A stretch of 64,000 nt of DNA from Pseudomonas sp. MMS21 TM103. Lineage in GTDB: Bacteria; Pseudomonadota; Gammaproteobacteria; Pseudomonadales; Pseudomonadaceae. Below the pieces are notes generated by a model, which saw nothing but the letters and a program-made list of their open reading frames with translations, ran no database searches and had not been told where the DNA came from. Location: the NCBI RefSeq assembly GCF_022132145.1, contig NZ_JAJISP010000001.1, positions 1,178,001-1,242,000 on the forward strand, in the 5' to 3' direction. Below, in pieces: positions 9,283-18,223 of the stretch. The translations under genes were made by a program, and so were the position numbers. The first letter of the stretch is position 1; each line of letters starts with the position of its first letter.

Positions 9283-9687
9283 ATGAACGACAACTTCGAA
9301 CAGGATGACCCGATTCCCCAAGGCGATCTGGCATTGCAGATCACCGCGCTACCACGCGAAACCAACGGTTTCGGCGACATCTATGGTGGCTGGCTGGTAT
9401 CGCAAATGGACTTGGCCGGCACGGCTATGGCCAGCAAGGTCGCCGGGGGGCGCGTGGCAACGGTGGCAATCGATCGTATGGCCTTCCTGGTGCCGGTCGC
9501 TGTTGGTGCGCAACTGTCCTTCTACACCCAGGCGCTCGAGATAGGCCGCAGTTCGATCCAGATGCTGGTCGAAGTGTGGAGCGACGACCCGCTGTCCAGC
9601 GAATGGCGCAAGGTCACCGAAGCGGTATTCGTCTTCGTCGCCATCGACGGCAGCGGCCGCACCCGCCCGGTACCAGCGCGCCGCTGA
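9283..9687 (+). CDS. YciA-type acyl-CoA thioesterase (hotdog fold)
   Basis: A 134-residue single hotdog-domain protein predicted to hydrolyse acyl-CoA to free acid and CoA in the cytoplasm. The N-terminal TNGFGDIYGGWLVSQMD contains the active-site G-D-I-Y/F-G-G-W signature with the catalytic Asp. VATVAIDRMAFLVPVAVG and the final VFVFVAID strands complete the fold. The ATG at 9283 is chosen because YciA proteins begin about this far before the GDI motif; the Shine-Dalgarno match is weak. The adjacent genes give no metabolic clue. Confidence 0.9.
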   Translation: MNDNFEQDDPIPQGDLALQITALPRETNGFGDIYGGWLVSQMDLAGTAMASKVAGGRVATVAIDRMAFLVPVAVGAQLSFYTQALEIGRSSIQMLVEVWSDDPLSSEWRKVTEAVFVFVAIDGSGRTRPVPARR

Positions 9688-9917
9688 GGCTACCCGGGTA
9701 GCCCTTGTATTGCCTGGCCGCTCGCAATACGGCGAACGGGTACCCCTGCCCGCACGAAAAGCGGGCCTAAACCTGCCAGAGAACACCCATTAGTTGCGCC
9801 ATCAGGTTGCGCCTGCTCAAACCTGTAACCCGGTGAATTCCAGCCGGCTGTTGACCTCCCTCGATAACTCCCAAGTACGCCCTTGGTTAGGTGCAGGGGT
9901 AGAGAGATAAACGGTCC

Positions 9918-10193
9918 ATGACTGGCCAAGGAAAGACTGAAAAGACTGTCTTTAATACGCCTGAGCCCATATCAGGTCGATCCATCGCACTTCATTGCTA
10001 CAGGGAGTCAGCCACCGCGACTGATTCCGCCCAAAGAAACAACATGCACTCCAAGCCAGGGCCTGAAGATCGCTTAAGCCTCAACTACTACATGAACAAG
10101 TTGATCACAAAGAAAAACCAAGGCTTGAACTTTGGGGAGTATCTGTTCGGATCGTCCCTAACAGAACACCTCGTGCTGGATGGATTGCAATAA
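9918..10193 (+). CDS. Possible small orphan protein (91 residues)
   Basis: An open frame with no recognised domain, signal peptide or membrane segment. Its C-terminal half (from MHSKPGPEDRLSLNYYMNKL) is more protein-like than the first half and could start at the internal ATG near 10044. No strong Shine-Dalgarno is seen. Local base composition is lower in GC than the flanks, which fits either a young or transferred gene or plain spacer. Confidence 0.25.
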   Translation: MTGQGKTEKTVFNTPEPISGRSIALHCYRESATATDSAQRNNMHSKPGPEDRLSLNYYMNKLITKKNQGLNFGEYLFGSSLTEHLVLDGLQ

Positions 10194-10498
10194 AGGCACC
10201 GGATCAGCAGTGATTCTCAGTGACTACCGCCGACGCTTCATTGCGAACGGTGCGGGAGGAGAACATAGCGGGTGTACTGCAATTGTTTGGCGCGCGGAGC
10301 CGGAATATCGCCGTAGCGTGATCCCTGGCCGCTTACGCTGGCACGGCTGCTAATGCTCATCGGGATGCTTGTGAGTGGACGCTGGCCGCTACCGCCGCGG
10401 GGATCACTGGCGGCCCCTGCCGAACGGATGAATGCTTTGCCGCCAACCGGCCTCCACGCGCCACACACGCTTGGAGGCCGGCATTTTCTGGCTAGAAA
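10194..10498. other. Spacer without recognisable gene
   Basis: No convincing coding frame, RNA or repeat was recognised between the orphan frame and the end of the TRAP binding-protein gene. The spacer before the orphan frame (9688-9917) is likewise empty, apart from a short self-complementary GGCTACCCGGGTAGCC just after the thioesterase stop. Confidence 0.5.
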
Positions 10499-11599
10499 TC
10501 AGCCGCGGATGTTGTAGATGTCTTTTTCGGCGTTTTCGGCATAGTCGTAGAGACGCTGCAGATAGGCTTTTTGCTGCGCCCATACCTTGGTCGCCGCCGG
10601 ATCGGCTGCGGCCGAGGCGTCGACCACTTCAGCGGCCATTATTTTCAGTTTGGCCAGCACCTCGTCCGGCAGGCGGCGCACTTCAACACCCTCGCCCTTG
10701 AGTTGCTCCATGGCTTCCATGTTGCGCGCGTCATAGTCGTCGAGCATGTCAGCATTCACTTCGCGCGCGGCAGAACGAACGATGGCCTGCAGATCGGCCG
10801 GCAGGGTTTCCCAGGCCTTGATGTTGATGTCCAGCTCGAACAATACGCTCGGCTCCTGCCAGCCCGGGGTGTAGTAGTACTTGGCAGCCTTGTGCAGGCC
10901 CAGCGCCTGGTCATTGTACGGGCCGATCCACTCAGTGGCGTCGATGGCGCCGGTCTGCATGGCGGTGAAGATCTCGCCGGCCGGCATATTGACCACGGTA
11001 CCACCCATCTTGGTCAGCACTTCACCGCCCAGCCCAGGTGTGCGCATTTTCAGGCCCACGAAGTCATCAACCGAGTTGATTTCCTTGTTGAACCAGCCGG
11101 CGGTCTGCACGCCAGTGTTGCCACAAGCCATCGGCAGCACGCCGAAGGGCTTGTAGACCTCTTCCCACAGTTCCATGCCGCCACCCTTGTGCAGCCAGGC
11201 ATTCATTTCCTGGGCATTGGGGCCAAATGGCAGGGCGCAGAAGAATTGTGCGGCCGGCACCTTGCCTTTCCAGTAGTAAGGCGCGCCATGGCCCATCTCG
11301 GCGGTGCCGCGGGAGACTGCATCGAATACTTCCAGTGCCGGAACCAGTTCGCCCGCAGCATAAAGTTTGATTTTCAGGCGGCCTTTGCTCATCTCATCGA
11401 CCAGCGTGGTAAACCGTTCCGCGCCGACACCAACGCCAGGAAAATTCTTCGGCCAGGAAGTAACCATCTTCCAGCTGAAAGTCTCACTACTCGCACCTTC
11501 TTGGGGCTTGGCGGCAGTTTCAGTCTCTTTATTGCAACCCGCCAATGCGGTGGCAGCAAGACCTACACCTGCAGCTGCGAGAATTTGACGACGCTTCAT
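10499..11599 (-). CDS. TRAP transporter substrate-binding lipoprotein (DctP family)
   Basis: A 366-residue periplasmic binding protein of a sodium-coupled TRAP transporter. The signal MKRRQILAAAGVGLAATALAGC has twin arginines (R3-R4-Q-I-L) like a Tat signal and a lipobox ending at C22, so it is probably a Tat- or Sec-exported lipoprotein. DctP features include MKMRTPGLGGEVLTKMGG-type text (GLKMRTPGLGG) and the conserved arginine region, then a TEWIGPYND segment resembling the 2-oxo-acid binder TakP. The substrate is therefore probably an organic or keto acid (inference). It is divergent from the two membrane subunits. Confidence 0.93.
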   Translation of the reverse strand: MKRRQILAAAGVGLAATALAGCNKETETAAKPQEGASSETFSWKMVTSWPKNFPGVGVGAERFTTLVDEMSKGRLKIKLYAAGELVPALEVFDAVSRGTAEMGHGAPYYWKGKVPAAQFFCALPFGPNAQEMNAWLHKGGGMELWEEVYKPFGVLPMACGNTGVQTAGWFNKEINSVDDFVGLKMRTPGLGGEVLTKMGGTVVNMPAGEIFTAMQTGAIDATEWIGPYNDQALGLHKAAKYYYTPGWQEPSVLFELDINIKAWETLPADLQAIVRSAAREVNADMLDDYDARNMEAMEQLKGEGVEVRRLPDEVLAKLKIMAAEVVDASAAADPAATKVWAQQKAYLQRLYDYAENAEKDIYNIRG

Positions 11600-11701
11600 G
11601 TAATAACTCCTTGTTGTTGTATTAATGGTCTGAGCGCTGGGATCGCCAGTATTCAGCTATATGTTGAGTATCACAGCTATCGGCACCTCTCAAGCTTAGT
11701 A

Positions 11702-11715
11702 ACTACGTACGTAGT
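11702..11715. promoter_or_regulatory. Perfect palindrome in the TRAP divergent promoter region
   Basis: ACTACGTACGTAGT is a perfect 14-bp palindrome midway between the divergent TRAP genes, the expected place for an operator. Its half-site ACTACG also occurs in the dyad at 16660-16680. Confidence 0.45.
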
Positions 11716-11789
11716 ACTGCAGGTTGCTACGCTCTTACCCACCCGCCTAGAATTGTCGGGTTTCCTGGCCATAATAATAAGGATCTGCC

Positions 11790-12335
11790 ATGTCGAATCA
11801 TCCCCCTCCCCTGCTCGGCTTAGCGCGCCTCCTCGACGCATTTAATGCCCGCCTGGGTAAGGCCTGCGCCTGGCTCACCCTGTTTCTGGTTATCGGCACC
11901 GCGACTGTAGTGGTGTTGCGCTACGGCTTTGGCATTGGCGCCACGGCGTTGCAGGAAGCCGTACTCTACGGCCACGCGCTGGTATTCATGGGTGCCGCGG
12001 CCTGGGTGTTGCAGCGCAATGGTCATGTCCGCGTGGATATTTTCTACCAGAAATTCAGCTACCGCCGTCAGGCCTTGGTGGAAATTTTCGGCACCCTGCT
12101 GTTTCTTCTCCCCGTATGCCTGTTCCTTGGCTGGAGCAGCTGGGATTACGTGGGCAACTCCTGGAAAACCCTGGAGGCTTCGAGCGAGTCGGGCGGCCTG
12201 AAGTTCGTTTATCTACAGAAGAGCATCATCCTGGTGCTGGTATTCAGCCTGGCGCTGCAAGGAATCTCCAACTTGATCAAATCCGCCTACATCCTCAGCG
12301 GTCACCTGCCTGCGCCGGAGGTGAAGCATGGTTGA
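11790..12335 (+). CDS. TRAP transporter small permease (DctQ family)
   Basis: A 181-residue protein with four predicted membrane helices (about 28-50, 58-80, 100-120, 140-162), the DctQ architecture. The conserved QEAVLYGHALVFMGAAAWVL and RVDIFY segments are present. It pairs with the large subunit, which starts 8 bases before this stop codon. An AAGGA lies upstream of the ATG. Confidence 0.93.
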   Translation: MSNHPPPLLGLARLLDAFNARLGKACAWLTLFLVIGTATVVVLRYGFGIGATALQEAVLYGHALVFMGAAAWVLQRNGHVRVDIFYQKFSYRRQALVEIFGTLLFLLPVCLFLGWSSWDYVGNSWKTLEASSESGGLKFVYLQKSIILVLVFSLALQGISNLIKSAYILSGHLPAPEVKHG

Positions 12336-13704
12336 GTTAATGGCGATTCTGCTGTTTATCAGCATCTGCGCGGCCTTGATGGCTGGCTACCCGGTGGCCT
12401 TCACCCTCGGCGGCGTGTCCCTGCTGTTTGCCGGCATCGGCATGCTCACCGGCACCTTCGATGGCGGTTACCTGAACGCTCTGCCCAACCGCCTGTTTGG
12501 CATCATGAACAACCAGACCATGCTGGCAGTGCCACTGTTTGTCTTCATGGGGGTAATGCTGGAGAAGTCGCGGGTAGCCGAAGACCTGCTTGAGTCCATG
12601 TCGCGGTTGTTCGGCACCCTGCGCGGCGGTCTGGCAATTTCCGTGTGTGTGGTCGGCGCATTGCTCGCCGCCAGCACCGGCATCGTCGGCGCCACCGTGG
12701 TAACCATGGGCCTGTTGGCCCTGCCAACCATGCTGCGACGTGGTTACGACCCGGCCGTGGCCACCGGCACCCTGGCAGCCACCGGCACCCTGGGGCAGAT
12801 CATTCCGCCATCGATCGTGCTGGTACTGCTGGGTGACGTAATGTCCAGTGCCTATCAGCAGGCGCAGCTGAAGCTGGGCATCTTCTCGCCCAAGACCGTC
12901 TCGGTCGGCGATCTGTTCGTTGGCGCACTGCTGCCCGGCCTGCTGCTGGTCAGCCTGTACATCCTCTACATCATCGGCGTTGCCATCTTCCAACCGAAGA
13001 AGCTGCCGGCGCTGCCCCAGGAAGAACTTGGCCCGATCGAGTGGGGCAAGCTGTTCAATGCTCTGGTGCCGCCATTGTTGCTGATCGGTGCGGTACTCGG
13101 CTCGATCCTCGCCGGTTACGCCACCCCAACCGAAGCAGCGGCCCTCGGGGCGCTCGGGGCCATGTTGCTGGCCTTGTATAAACGTCAGCTGAACTTCGGC
13201 CAGTTGCGTGAAGTGGCCTATGGCACTACCGAGATCAGCGCCATGGTGTTCCTGATCCTGATAGGCGCCTCGCTGTTCTCCCTGGTGTTCCGCGGCTTCG
13301 GCGGCGAAGTCATGATCGAGGATATCTTCGCGCAATTGCCAGGCGGCGTACTCAGCGCCTTCTTCCTGGTGATGGTGGTGATCTTCCTGCTCGGCTTTAT
13401 CCTCGACTTCATCGAGATCACCTTCGTCGTGGTGCCGATTGTCGGCCCGGTATTGCTGGCCATGGGCCTTGATCCGGTCTGGCTTGGCGTGATGATCGCG
13501 TTGAACCTGCAGACCTCCTTCCTCACCCCGCCATTCGGCTTCGCCCTGTTCTACCTGCGCGGCGTGACCCCCAGTTCGGTACCGACCAGCACCATCTACA
13601 AGGGCGTGCTGCCCTTCATCCTGATCCAACTGTTCTTGTTGGTGATCGCCTACATCTTCCCCGGCCTGATTACCTGGCTGCCGGAACAGGTGTACGGCAA
13701 GTAA
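12328..13704 (+). CDS. TRAP transporter large permease (DctM family)
   Basis: A 458-residue, highly hydrophobic protein with 12 or more predicted helices, the DctM transport subunit. Typical elements are NQTMLAVPLFVFMG, the AASTGIVGATVVTMGLLALP stretch, the GTLGQIIPPSIVLV loop and the C-terminal TSFLTPPFGFALFYLRG. It overlaps dctQ by 8 bases, a mark of coupled translation. It is slightly longer than the usual about 430 residues because of the central loop around 160-230. Confidence 0.95.
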   Translation: MVELMAILLFISICAALMAGYPVAFTLGGVSLLFAGIGMLTGTFDGGYLNALPNRLFGIMNNQTMLAVPLFVFMGVMLEKSRVAEDLLESMSRLFGTLRGGLAISVCVVGALLAASTGIVGATVVTMGLLALPTMLRRGYDPAVATGTLAATGTLGQIIPPSIVLVLLGDVMSSAYQQAQLKLGIFSPKTVSVGDLFVGALLPGLLLVSLYILYIIGVAIFQPKKLPALPQEELGPIEWGKLFNALVPPLLLIGAVLGSILAGYATPTEAAALGALGAMLLALYKRQLNFGQLREVAYGTTEISAMVFLILIGASLFSLVFRGFGGEVMIEDIFAQLPGGVLSAFFLVMVVIFLLGFILDFIEITFVVVPIVGPVLLAMGLDPVWLGVMIALNLQTSFLTPPFGFALFYLRGVTPSSVPTSTIYKGVLPFILIQLFLLVIAYIFPGLITWLPEQVYGK

Positions 13705-13711
13705 GCACCCT

Positions 13712-13738
13712 GCCCCTCGCGCATTAAAGCGCAGGGGC
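13712..13738 (+). terminator. Imperfect hairpin after the TRAP operon
   Basis: GCCCC-T-C-GCGC pairs with GCGC-A-GGGGC around an ATTAAA loop, 8 bases after the dctM stop. No U-tract follows, so it is at best a weak terminator or a 3'-end stabiliser. Confidence 0.4.
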
Positions 13739-13855
13739 CACCCCCACGATGTTCACGGTGCCTTGGCAACCTCGGCGGGCAGCGCCTTGCCCGCAGTACG
13801 CCACATCGGGCGGCGTCACGCGGGCCAACCAATTACCTCGATCAATTTACGAGCT

Positions 13856-13886
13856 GTAGGGTGTCGCTCACCGCAGGCAGCGCACC
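13856..13886 (+). repeat. Dispersed intergenic repeat, copy 2 (GTAGGGTGTC type)
   Basis: The second copy of the element at 878-908, again followed by GGATCGCCGCCCGGG and again just past the 3' end of a minus-strand gene. The remainder of 13740-14002 shows no gene. Confidence 0.6.
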
Positions 13887-14002
13887 ATCGATCACCCGCA
13901 CGACGCAGATCTGCTGCGCTGCGAACGGATCGCCGCCCGGGTCAGCCGCCCAGTGCGGGCGCGATCGCTTCTGGCACAGCGCAGCCTTTATGCCCGCTGC
14001 GG

Positions 14003-14788
14003 TCAGTTGAAGCCAAACCAGAATTTATCGCCGTTGTAACTGAAGACGATGCCGTCACGGGCGATCTGCTGCAGTTTCAACTGCGCGGACAGCTGATCGC
14101 CTTCGCGCAACGTGCGGCCACTCACCCGGATAAAACGTGCGGCTGGATCGCTCGAGTAGATATGTGCGCTGAAGGCCATCTCGCGGATCTGCTTCTGCAC
14201 ATCAGCAGGCAAGGTCTTCCAATGGTTGACCCCGCTGAGGACTTCTTCAGGCGGCGCCTCAGCTCTCACCGGCAGCGCTTCGCGGACAACCGGCGGCACT
14301 GCGCGCGCTGGCGCTGGAGGCGCTGCAACACCGAGGCTGACCGGCATGTCGAGCACGACACGCGGACTCTCGCGCATGCCAGGAGCGACTGCCGACGCGC
14401 CTTCAGTGCTGGCTGCAGCCTCATCATCGAGACGAATTTTCACCCCCGCCATGCCCTGCAGCGCAGGCAAGCCGGGGGCCTGTTCTGTCGGCTGGGGCAG
14501 CGCCAGCGGTATGGAGTCCGGCGAGGCTGGTTGCAGAGTGGCCGGTTCGACAGCGGGCGCGCTGGCGGCTGGCGTCTCCTGCACGTTGCTCGGCGCCGCG
14601 CCGAACAGCATCCATGCCAGGCTCAGCAGCAGGGCCACCAGAGCGGCCAGGGCCAGCCACTTCCACAGGTGATCGGTCCACTTGCGCGACTGCACCTTGC
14701 CGAACTCCGGCTGCGAGTCGATGTGCGGGATCTCACCGCGGTTACGCTGGCTTTCGGAGTGTTTCAGGGCATTGAGGATGTAAGACAT
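14003..14788 (-). CDS. gspB: GspB, type II secretion assembly protein
   Basis: A 261-residue protein: short cytoplasmic N-terminus (MSYILNALKHSESQRNRGEIP, the family hallmark), one membrane helix (about 40-63), a long Pro/Ala-rich periplasmic linker, and a C-terminal GspB domain (about 185-261, NHWKTLPADVQKQIREMAFS to FWFGFN). GspA-GspB complexes help the GspD secretin insert into the outer membrane through peptidoglycan. It starts 4 bases after the gspA stop, so the two form one unit. The core T2SS operon is 13 kb away on the same strand. Confidence 0.93.
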   Translation of the reverse strand: MSYILNALKHSESQRNRGEIPHIDSQPEFGKVQSRKWTDHLWKWLALAALVALLLSLAWMLFGAAPSNVQETPAASAPAVEPATLQPASPDSIPLALPQPTEQAPGLPALQGMAGVKIRLDDEAAASTEGASAVAPGMRESPRVVLDMPVSLGVAAPPAPARAVPPVVREALPVRAEAPPEEVLSGVNHWKTLPADVQKQIREMAFSAHIYSSDPAARFIRVSGRTLREGDQLSAQLKLQQIARDGIVFSYNGDKFWFGFN

Positions 14789-14792
14789 GGAC

Positions 14793-16520
14793 TCACTCCC
14801 CCTCCGGTTCGGTGACCGTCAGCTGCGGGATGTCCGCGTCGGTCAGACTGCTGAGCTGGATCAGGGTCTGCGGCCCGACCACGGCATCGGTGATCAGTTG
14901 ATAGTGGTGCTGGAAGGCCAGAACCTGCAGTTGCAACTCCTGATCGTAGTGTTCGCCGCGGGTTGTCGTGGGAGTACGTCCCTGCAGCCAGGCCATCTGC
15001 GCATCCAGCCAAGGCACCAGGGCACTGCGCGCCTCGGGACGCAACGGTGCCTGGTAGCCGGGCGGCATGCGCCAGAGCACCAGTTGATGCTGCTGCATCC
15101 AGCTACGCAGCTCGGCCAACTCGACCGTACGCACCTCGCCGGCGATATTCAGGCGCGCCAGGCCCGCGCGTGGCTCGACGCCAATCAGGGTGGCATAGAA
15201 CGATTGTCCGGCAGCATTGAACAGGTTGATCACCGCCGGCAGGTTCAATTTGAGCAGCTCGTCGAGATCGACTGGCTGCAGCAGGCAGCCCAGCTTGTGC
15301 AAGCGAGCAAACTGGCAGACCACCGGTGCACCGCTCGGGTTGTACTCGATCCCCCAGAGCTGGAACAACGCCTGATAGGCCAAGGGCTCGGTCGCGCCCA
15401 GATCGGTGCCGTCCGGCCATTGCCAGTTGGCCGGGCTGGACGGCGGCTCGCTCGGCGCTGCGGCGACCACAGGTTCCTCGATGAGTAGTTCGCCCGAATC
15501 CAGCCCCCGGGGTTCGGGCTCGTGCTGCGGCGCCAGCGGCTCGACAGGTGGCAACAAGGCCTCTGCCGAAGCCTGCACCTCGGCTGGTACTGTCGGCAGC
15601 AGGCCAGCCAACAGGCCAGGCCCACCCGGATACCAGAAGACCATCCCCAGCAACAGACCAACCAAGGCCAAGGACAGCAGCGCCAGGCGCCAGCGCGGCG
15701 CTGAAACGGCCTGCTGGCCGCGCACTTCACGTGCCGCCCGCCCCAGCACTCCCCAGCCGACCTTGCCGCGGCGCTCGACGAAGGCACCCAGCAAGGCCCG
15801 GTCGCAGATGATATTGACCATCCGCGGTACACCACCGGTCAGCCGGTGCAGGCGCCAGAGAGCGGCGCGGGTGAACAACGGCGCATCGCTGCCGCCGACC
15901 GCCAGGCGATGACTGACATAGGCGCCCAACTCGGTGCGGGACAGGGCATTGAGATGGTAACGAGCGGTGATTCGCTGATTGAGCTGACGCAGCTCCGGAC
16001 GGGCCAGCTTATCCAGCAGCTCGGGCTGACCGATCAGGATGATCTGCAACAGCTTCTGGCTGCTGGTTTCCAGGTTGGTCAGCAGGCGGATCTGCTCCAG
16101 CACGTCGAGACTAAGATTCTGTGCCTCGTCGATGATCAGTACGGTATTGATGCCCTTGGCATGCACGTCCAGCAGGTGGGCATTGAGCGCATCGATGTAT
16201 CCCTTGATCTGGCTCCGGCTGTGTTGGTAGGGGATTTTCAGTTCGTCGCAGATAGCTTCCAGCAACTCGGTGATGCTGTATTTCGGGTTGAGGATGAATG
16301 CCACCTCTGCCGAGTCGGGCAATTGCTCAAGCAGGCAGCGGCAGACAGTGGTCTTGCCCGTACCGACATCACCGGTCAGCAAGACGAAGCCGCCGTTACA
16401 GTTGATGCCATACAACAAACTGGCCAGCGCCTCACGATGCTGCGCGCTCAGGTAGAGGTAGCGCGGGTCGGGCGCAATGGTGAATGGCAGATCTGAGAAG
16501 CCGAAATACTTGCTATACAT
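14793..16520 (-). CDS. gspA: GspA, type II secretion AAA ATPase with peptidoglycan-binding domain
   Basis: A 575-residue inner-membrane ATPase. The N-terminal AAA domain begins MYSKYFGFSDLPFTIAPDP and has Walker A GDVGTGKTT (about 50-58), Walker B VLIIDEAQNL and sensor R residues near RYHLNAL. A membrane helix lies at about 275-297. The periplasmic part holds a C39-like middle section and a C-terminal peptidoglycan-binding fold (about 505-565, LQLQVLAFQHHYQLITDAVVG). With GspB it positions the secretin. It is transcribed divergently from the sigma54 activator. Confidence 0.94.
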   Translation of the reverse strand: MYSKYFGFSDLPFTIAPDPRYLYLSAQHREALASLLYGINCNGGFVLLTGDVGTGKTTVCRCLLEQLPDSAEVAFILNPKYSITELLEAICDELKIPYQHSRSQIKGYIDALNAHLLDVHAKGINTVLIIDEAQNLSLDVLEQIRLLTNLETSSQKLLQIILIGQPELLDKLARPELRQLNQRITARYHLNALSRTELGAYVSHRLAVGGSDAPLFTRAALWRLHRLTGGVPRMVNIICDRALLGAFVERRGKVGWGVLGRAAREVRGQQAVSAPRWRLALLSLALVGLLLGMVFWYPGGPGLLAGLLPTVPAEVQASAEALLPPVEPLAPQHEPEPRGLDSGELLIEEPVVAAAPSEPPSSPANWQWPDGTDLGATEPLAYQALFQLWGIEYNPSGAPVVCQFARLHKLGCLLQPVDLDELLKLNLPAVINLFNAAGQSFYATLIGVEPRAGLARLNIAGEVRTVELAELRSWMQQHQLVLWRMPPGYQAPLRPEARSALVPWLDAQMAWLQGRTPTTTRGEHYDQELQLQVLAFQHHYQLITDAVVGPQTLIQLSSLTDADIPQLTVTEPEGE

Positions 16521-16659
16521 GGTTCATCGAACCTCGCAAAGCTCAGCAAAACTATAGAGTTCCTGACGCCGGTTTCCAGTCCTGATTCGACACCCATCGG
16601 TGTAATAGCCGGTCGCCACTCCTTTCGTCGCCTAGCCTGAAAAAACTCCAATAGTGAAA

Positions 16660-16680
16660 CTACGCTTGTATAGCGTAGTA
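16660..16680. promoter_or_regulatory. Dyad ACTACGC-N7-GCGTAGT between gspA and the activator gene
   Basis: A perfect 7-bp inverted repeat with a 7-base spacer, centred about 58 bp upstream of the activator ATG and 150 bp upstream of gspA. Size and place fit an operator for autoregulation or for divergent control. The ACTACG half-site recurs in the TRAP palindrome at 11702-11715. Confidence 0.5.
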
Positions 16681-16727
16681 ACGGAAAGGAAGAGTAGTAA
16701 GGCTAAAGTGTACAAGAGGCTTAACAA

Positions 16728-18089
16728 ATGCCTGCCACCGCCCAACAGTTATTGGATGAACCACGTCGTGCACTGCTTTTTGATCTGTCCAACGACGAAC
16801 GGTTCTCCTCTAACCTTCACGTAACCGACTGGGTCTTCGACCGCATCACCTCGTCGAGCAACAACTTGGCTTTGCTCAAGCAGCGCCCCTATAGCGTTGG
16901 GGTCGCCTTCCTGCCCAGTAGTCTCTCGGAAGATCAGCGCGAACAGGTCGAAACCTTGCTCAACACCGACGAGAATCTTTCCTGGGTCGCCCTGACCAAT
17001 CCGGCCAATCTTGAGAACCCGGAATTCCGCCAACTGATCTATGAGCACTTCTACGATTATTTTTCCCTGCCGCTCAACGACAGTGCCCATCTGAGGTGCG
17101 CCCTCGGCCACCTGCATGGCATGTCCAAACTGCGTCACACGGAAGACCACCTGCTGCAGCCGATCGAAGAGTTTCACATGGTTGGCAGCAGCAAGCAGTT
17201 TCTCGGCATCTTCGACCAGATCCGCCGCGTCGCCACGGTCGATGCGCCCGTGCTGATTCGCGGGGAAACCGGGGTGGGCAAGGAAATGATCGCCCGCGCC
17301 GTGCACCAGCGTTCGCGCAATCGGGGTGGCCCCTTCGTGGCGGTGAACTGCGGCGCCCTGCCGGAAACCCTGATCCATGCCGAACTCTTCGGCTACGAAA
17401 AAGGCGCGTTCACCGGTGCTTACAAGCGCAAGATCGGACGCATCGAAGCCGCGCAGAATGGCACCATCTTTCTCGACGAGATCGGCGACCTGCCGCAGCA
17501 GCTACAGGTCTACCTGTTGCGTTTTCTCGAACAGAAGACCATCGAGCGACTCGGCGGCAACCAGAGCCTGACCAGCAACGCACGGGTGATCGCCGCGACC
17601 CACGTCAACCTGGAGCAGGCGGTGAGCGAGGGCCGTTTTCGCGAAGACCTCTACTACCGCCTCAACGTGCTCAGCATTGAAGTGCCGCGCCTGGCGCAAC
17701 GCAACAGCGACATCGAATTGCTGGCCCGCTTCTTCCTGCACAAGTTCGCCAAGGAACAGGGCAGCGTGGTGCGCGGATTCACCCGCCAGGCAGTCGCCGC
17801 CATGCAGAGCTACGACTGGCCAGGCAATGTTCGCGAGCTGATCAACCGGATCAGGCGTGCCCTGGTGATGAGCGAGAACCGCATGATCACCCCGCGGGAC
17901 CTGGGCCTGGCAGAGATAGACACCAGGGTTGAGATCGAACCGCTGGAACAGGTGCGGGCACACGCCGAGGAAGTGGCGGTGCGCAGTTGCCTGAGTCAGT
18001 CAATGAACAATGTCTCGCATGCTGCCAAGCTGCTTGGGGTATCCCGTGTCACCCTGTACCGGATGATGGATAAATACGGCATCCGCTGA
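16728..18089 (+). CDS. VpsR-like sigma54 enhancer-binding regulator
   Basis: A 453-residue transcription activator. Residues 1-130 are a receiver-like VpsR-type domain (RRALLFDLSNDERFSSNL to FYDYFSLPLND). The AAA+ domain has Walker A GETGVGKE (about 178-185), an intact GAFTGA sigma54-contact loop (from residue 226), Walker B GTIFLDEIGDLP and the RxDLYYRL sensor. A Fis-type HTH closes the protein (NNVSHAAKLLGVSRVTLYRMM). Vibrio VpsR binds c-di-GMP and controls biofilm matrix genes; whether this one does is unknown. Its place between gspAB and the secreted-protein genes suggests it controls them. AAGAGGC precedes the ATG. Confidence 0.92.
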   Translation: MPATAQQLLDEPRRALLFDLSNDERFSSNLHVTDWVFDRITSSSNNLALLKQRPYSVGVAFLPSSLSEDQREQVETLLNTDENLSWVALTNPANLENPEFRQLIYEHFYDYFSLPLNDSAHLRCALGHLHGMSKLRHTEDHLLQPIEEFHMVGSSKQFLGIFDQIRRVATVDAPVLIRGETGVGKEMIARAVHQRSRNRGGPFVAVNCGALPETLIHAELFGYEKGAFTGAYKRKIGRIEAAQNGTIFLDEIGDLPQQLQVYLLRFLEQKTIERLGGNQSLTSNARVIAATHVNLEQAVSEGRFREDLYYRLNVLSIEVPRLAQRNSDIELLARFFLHKFAKEQGSVVRGFTRQAVAAMQSYDWPGNVRELINRIRRALVMSENRMITPRDLGLAEIDTRVEIEPLEQVRAHAEEVAVRSCLSQSMNNVSHAAKLLGVSRVTLYRMMDKYGIR

Positions 18090-18100
18090 TGCGCTCTGTA

Positions 18101-18134
18101 ACCCAAGCTGAACAATTGGCTTGGGTGGCATTTT
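18101..18134 (+). terminator. Probable terminator after the activator gene
   Basis: ACCCAAGC pairs with GCTTGGGT around a 10-base loop, followed by GGCATTTT. The hairpin starts 12 bases after the stop codon. Confidence 0.6.
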
Positions 18135-18223
18135 ATGCCATTAACATAACCAGTTGAATAATAAAGAATAAGTAAACATGGCTGGCTTTTTGCAATCTTC
18201 TTCCCATGCAGGGAGGAGCCGCC

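Noticed and set aside
11600..11660. Possible sigma54 promoter before the TRAP binding-protein gene (TGGCGATCCCAGCGC on the minus strand)
   Set aside because: Spacing GG-N10-GC fits, but the -12 side lacks TTGC and the -24 side lacks TGGCAC; too weak to report.
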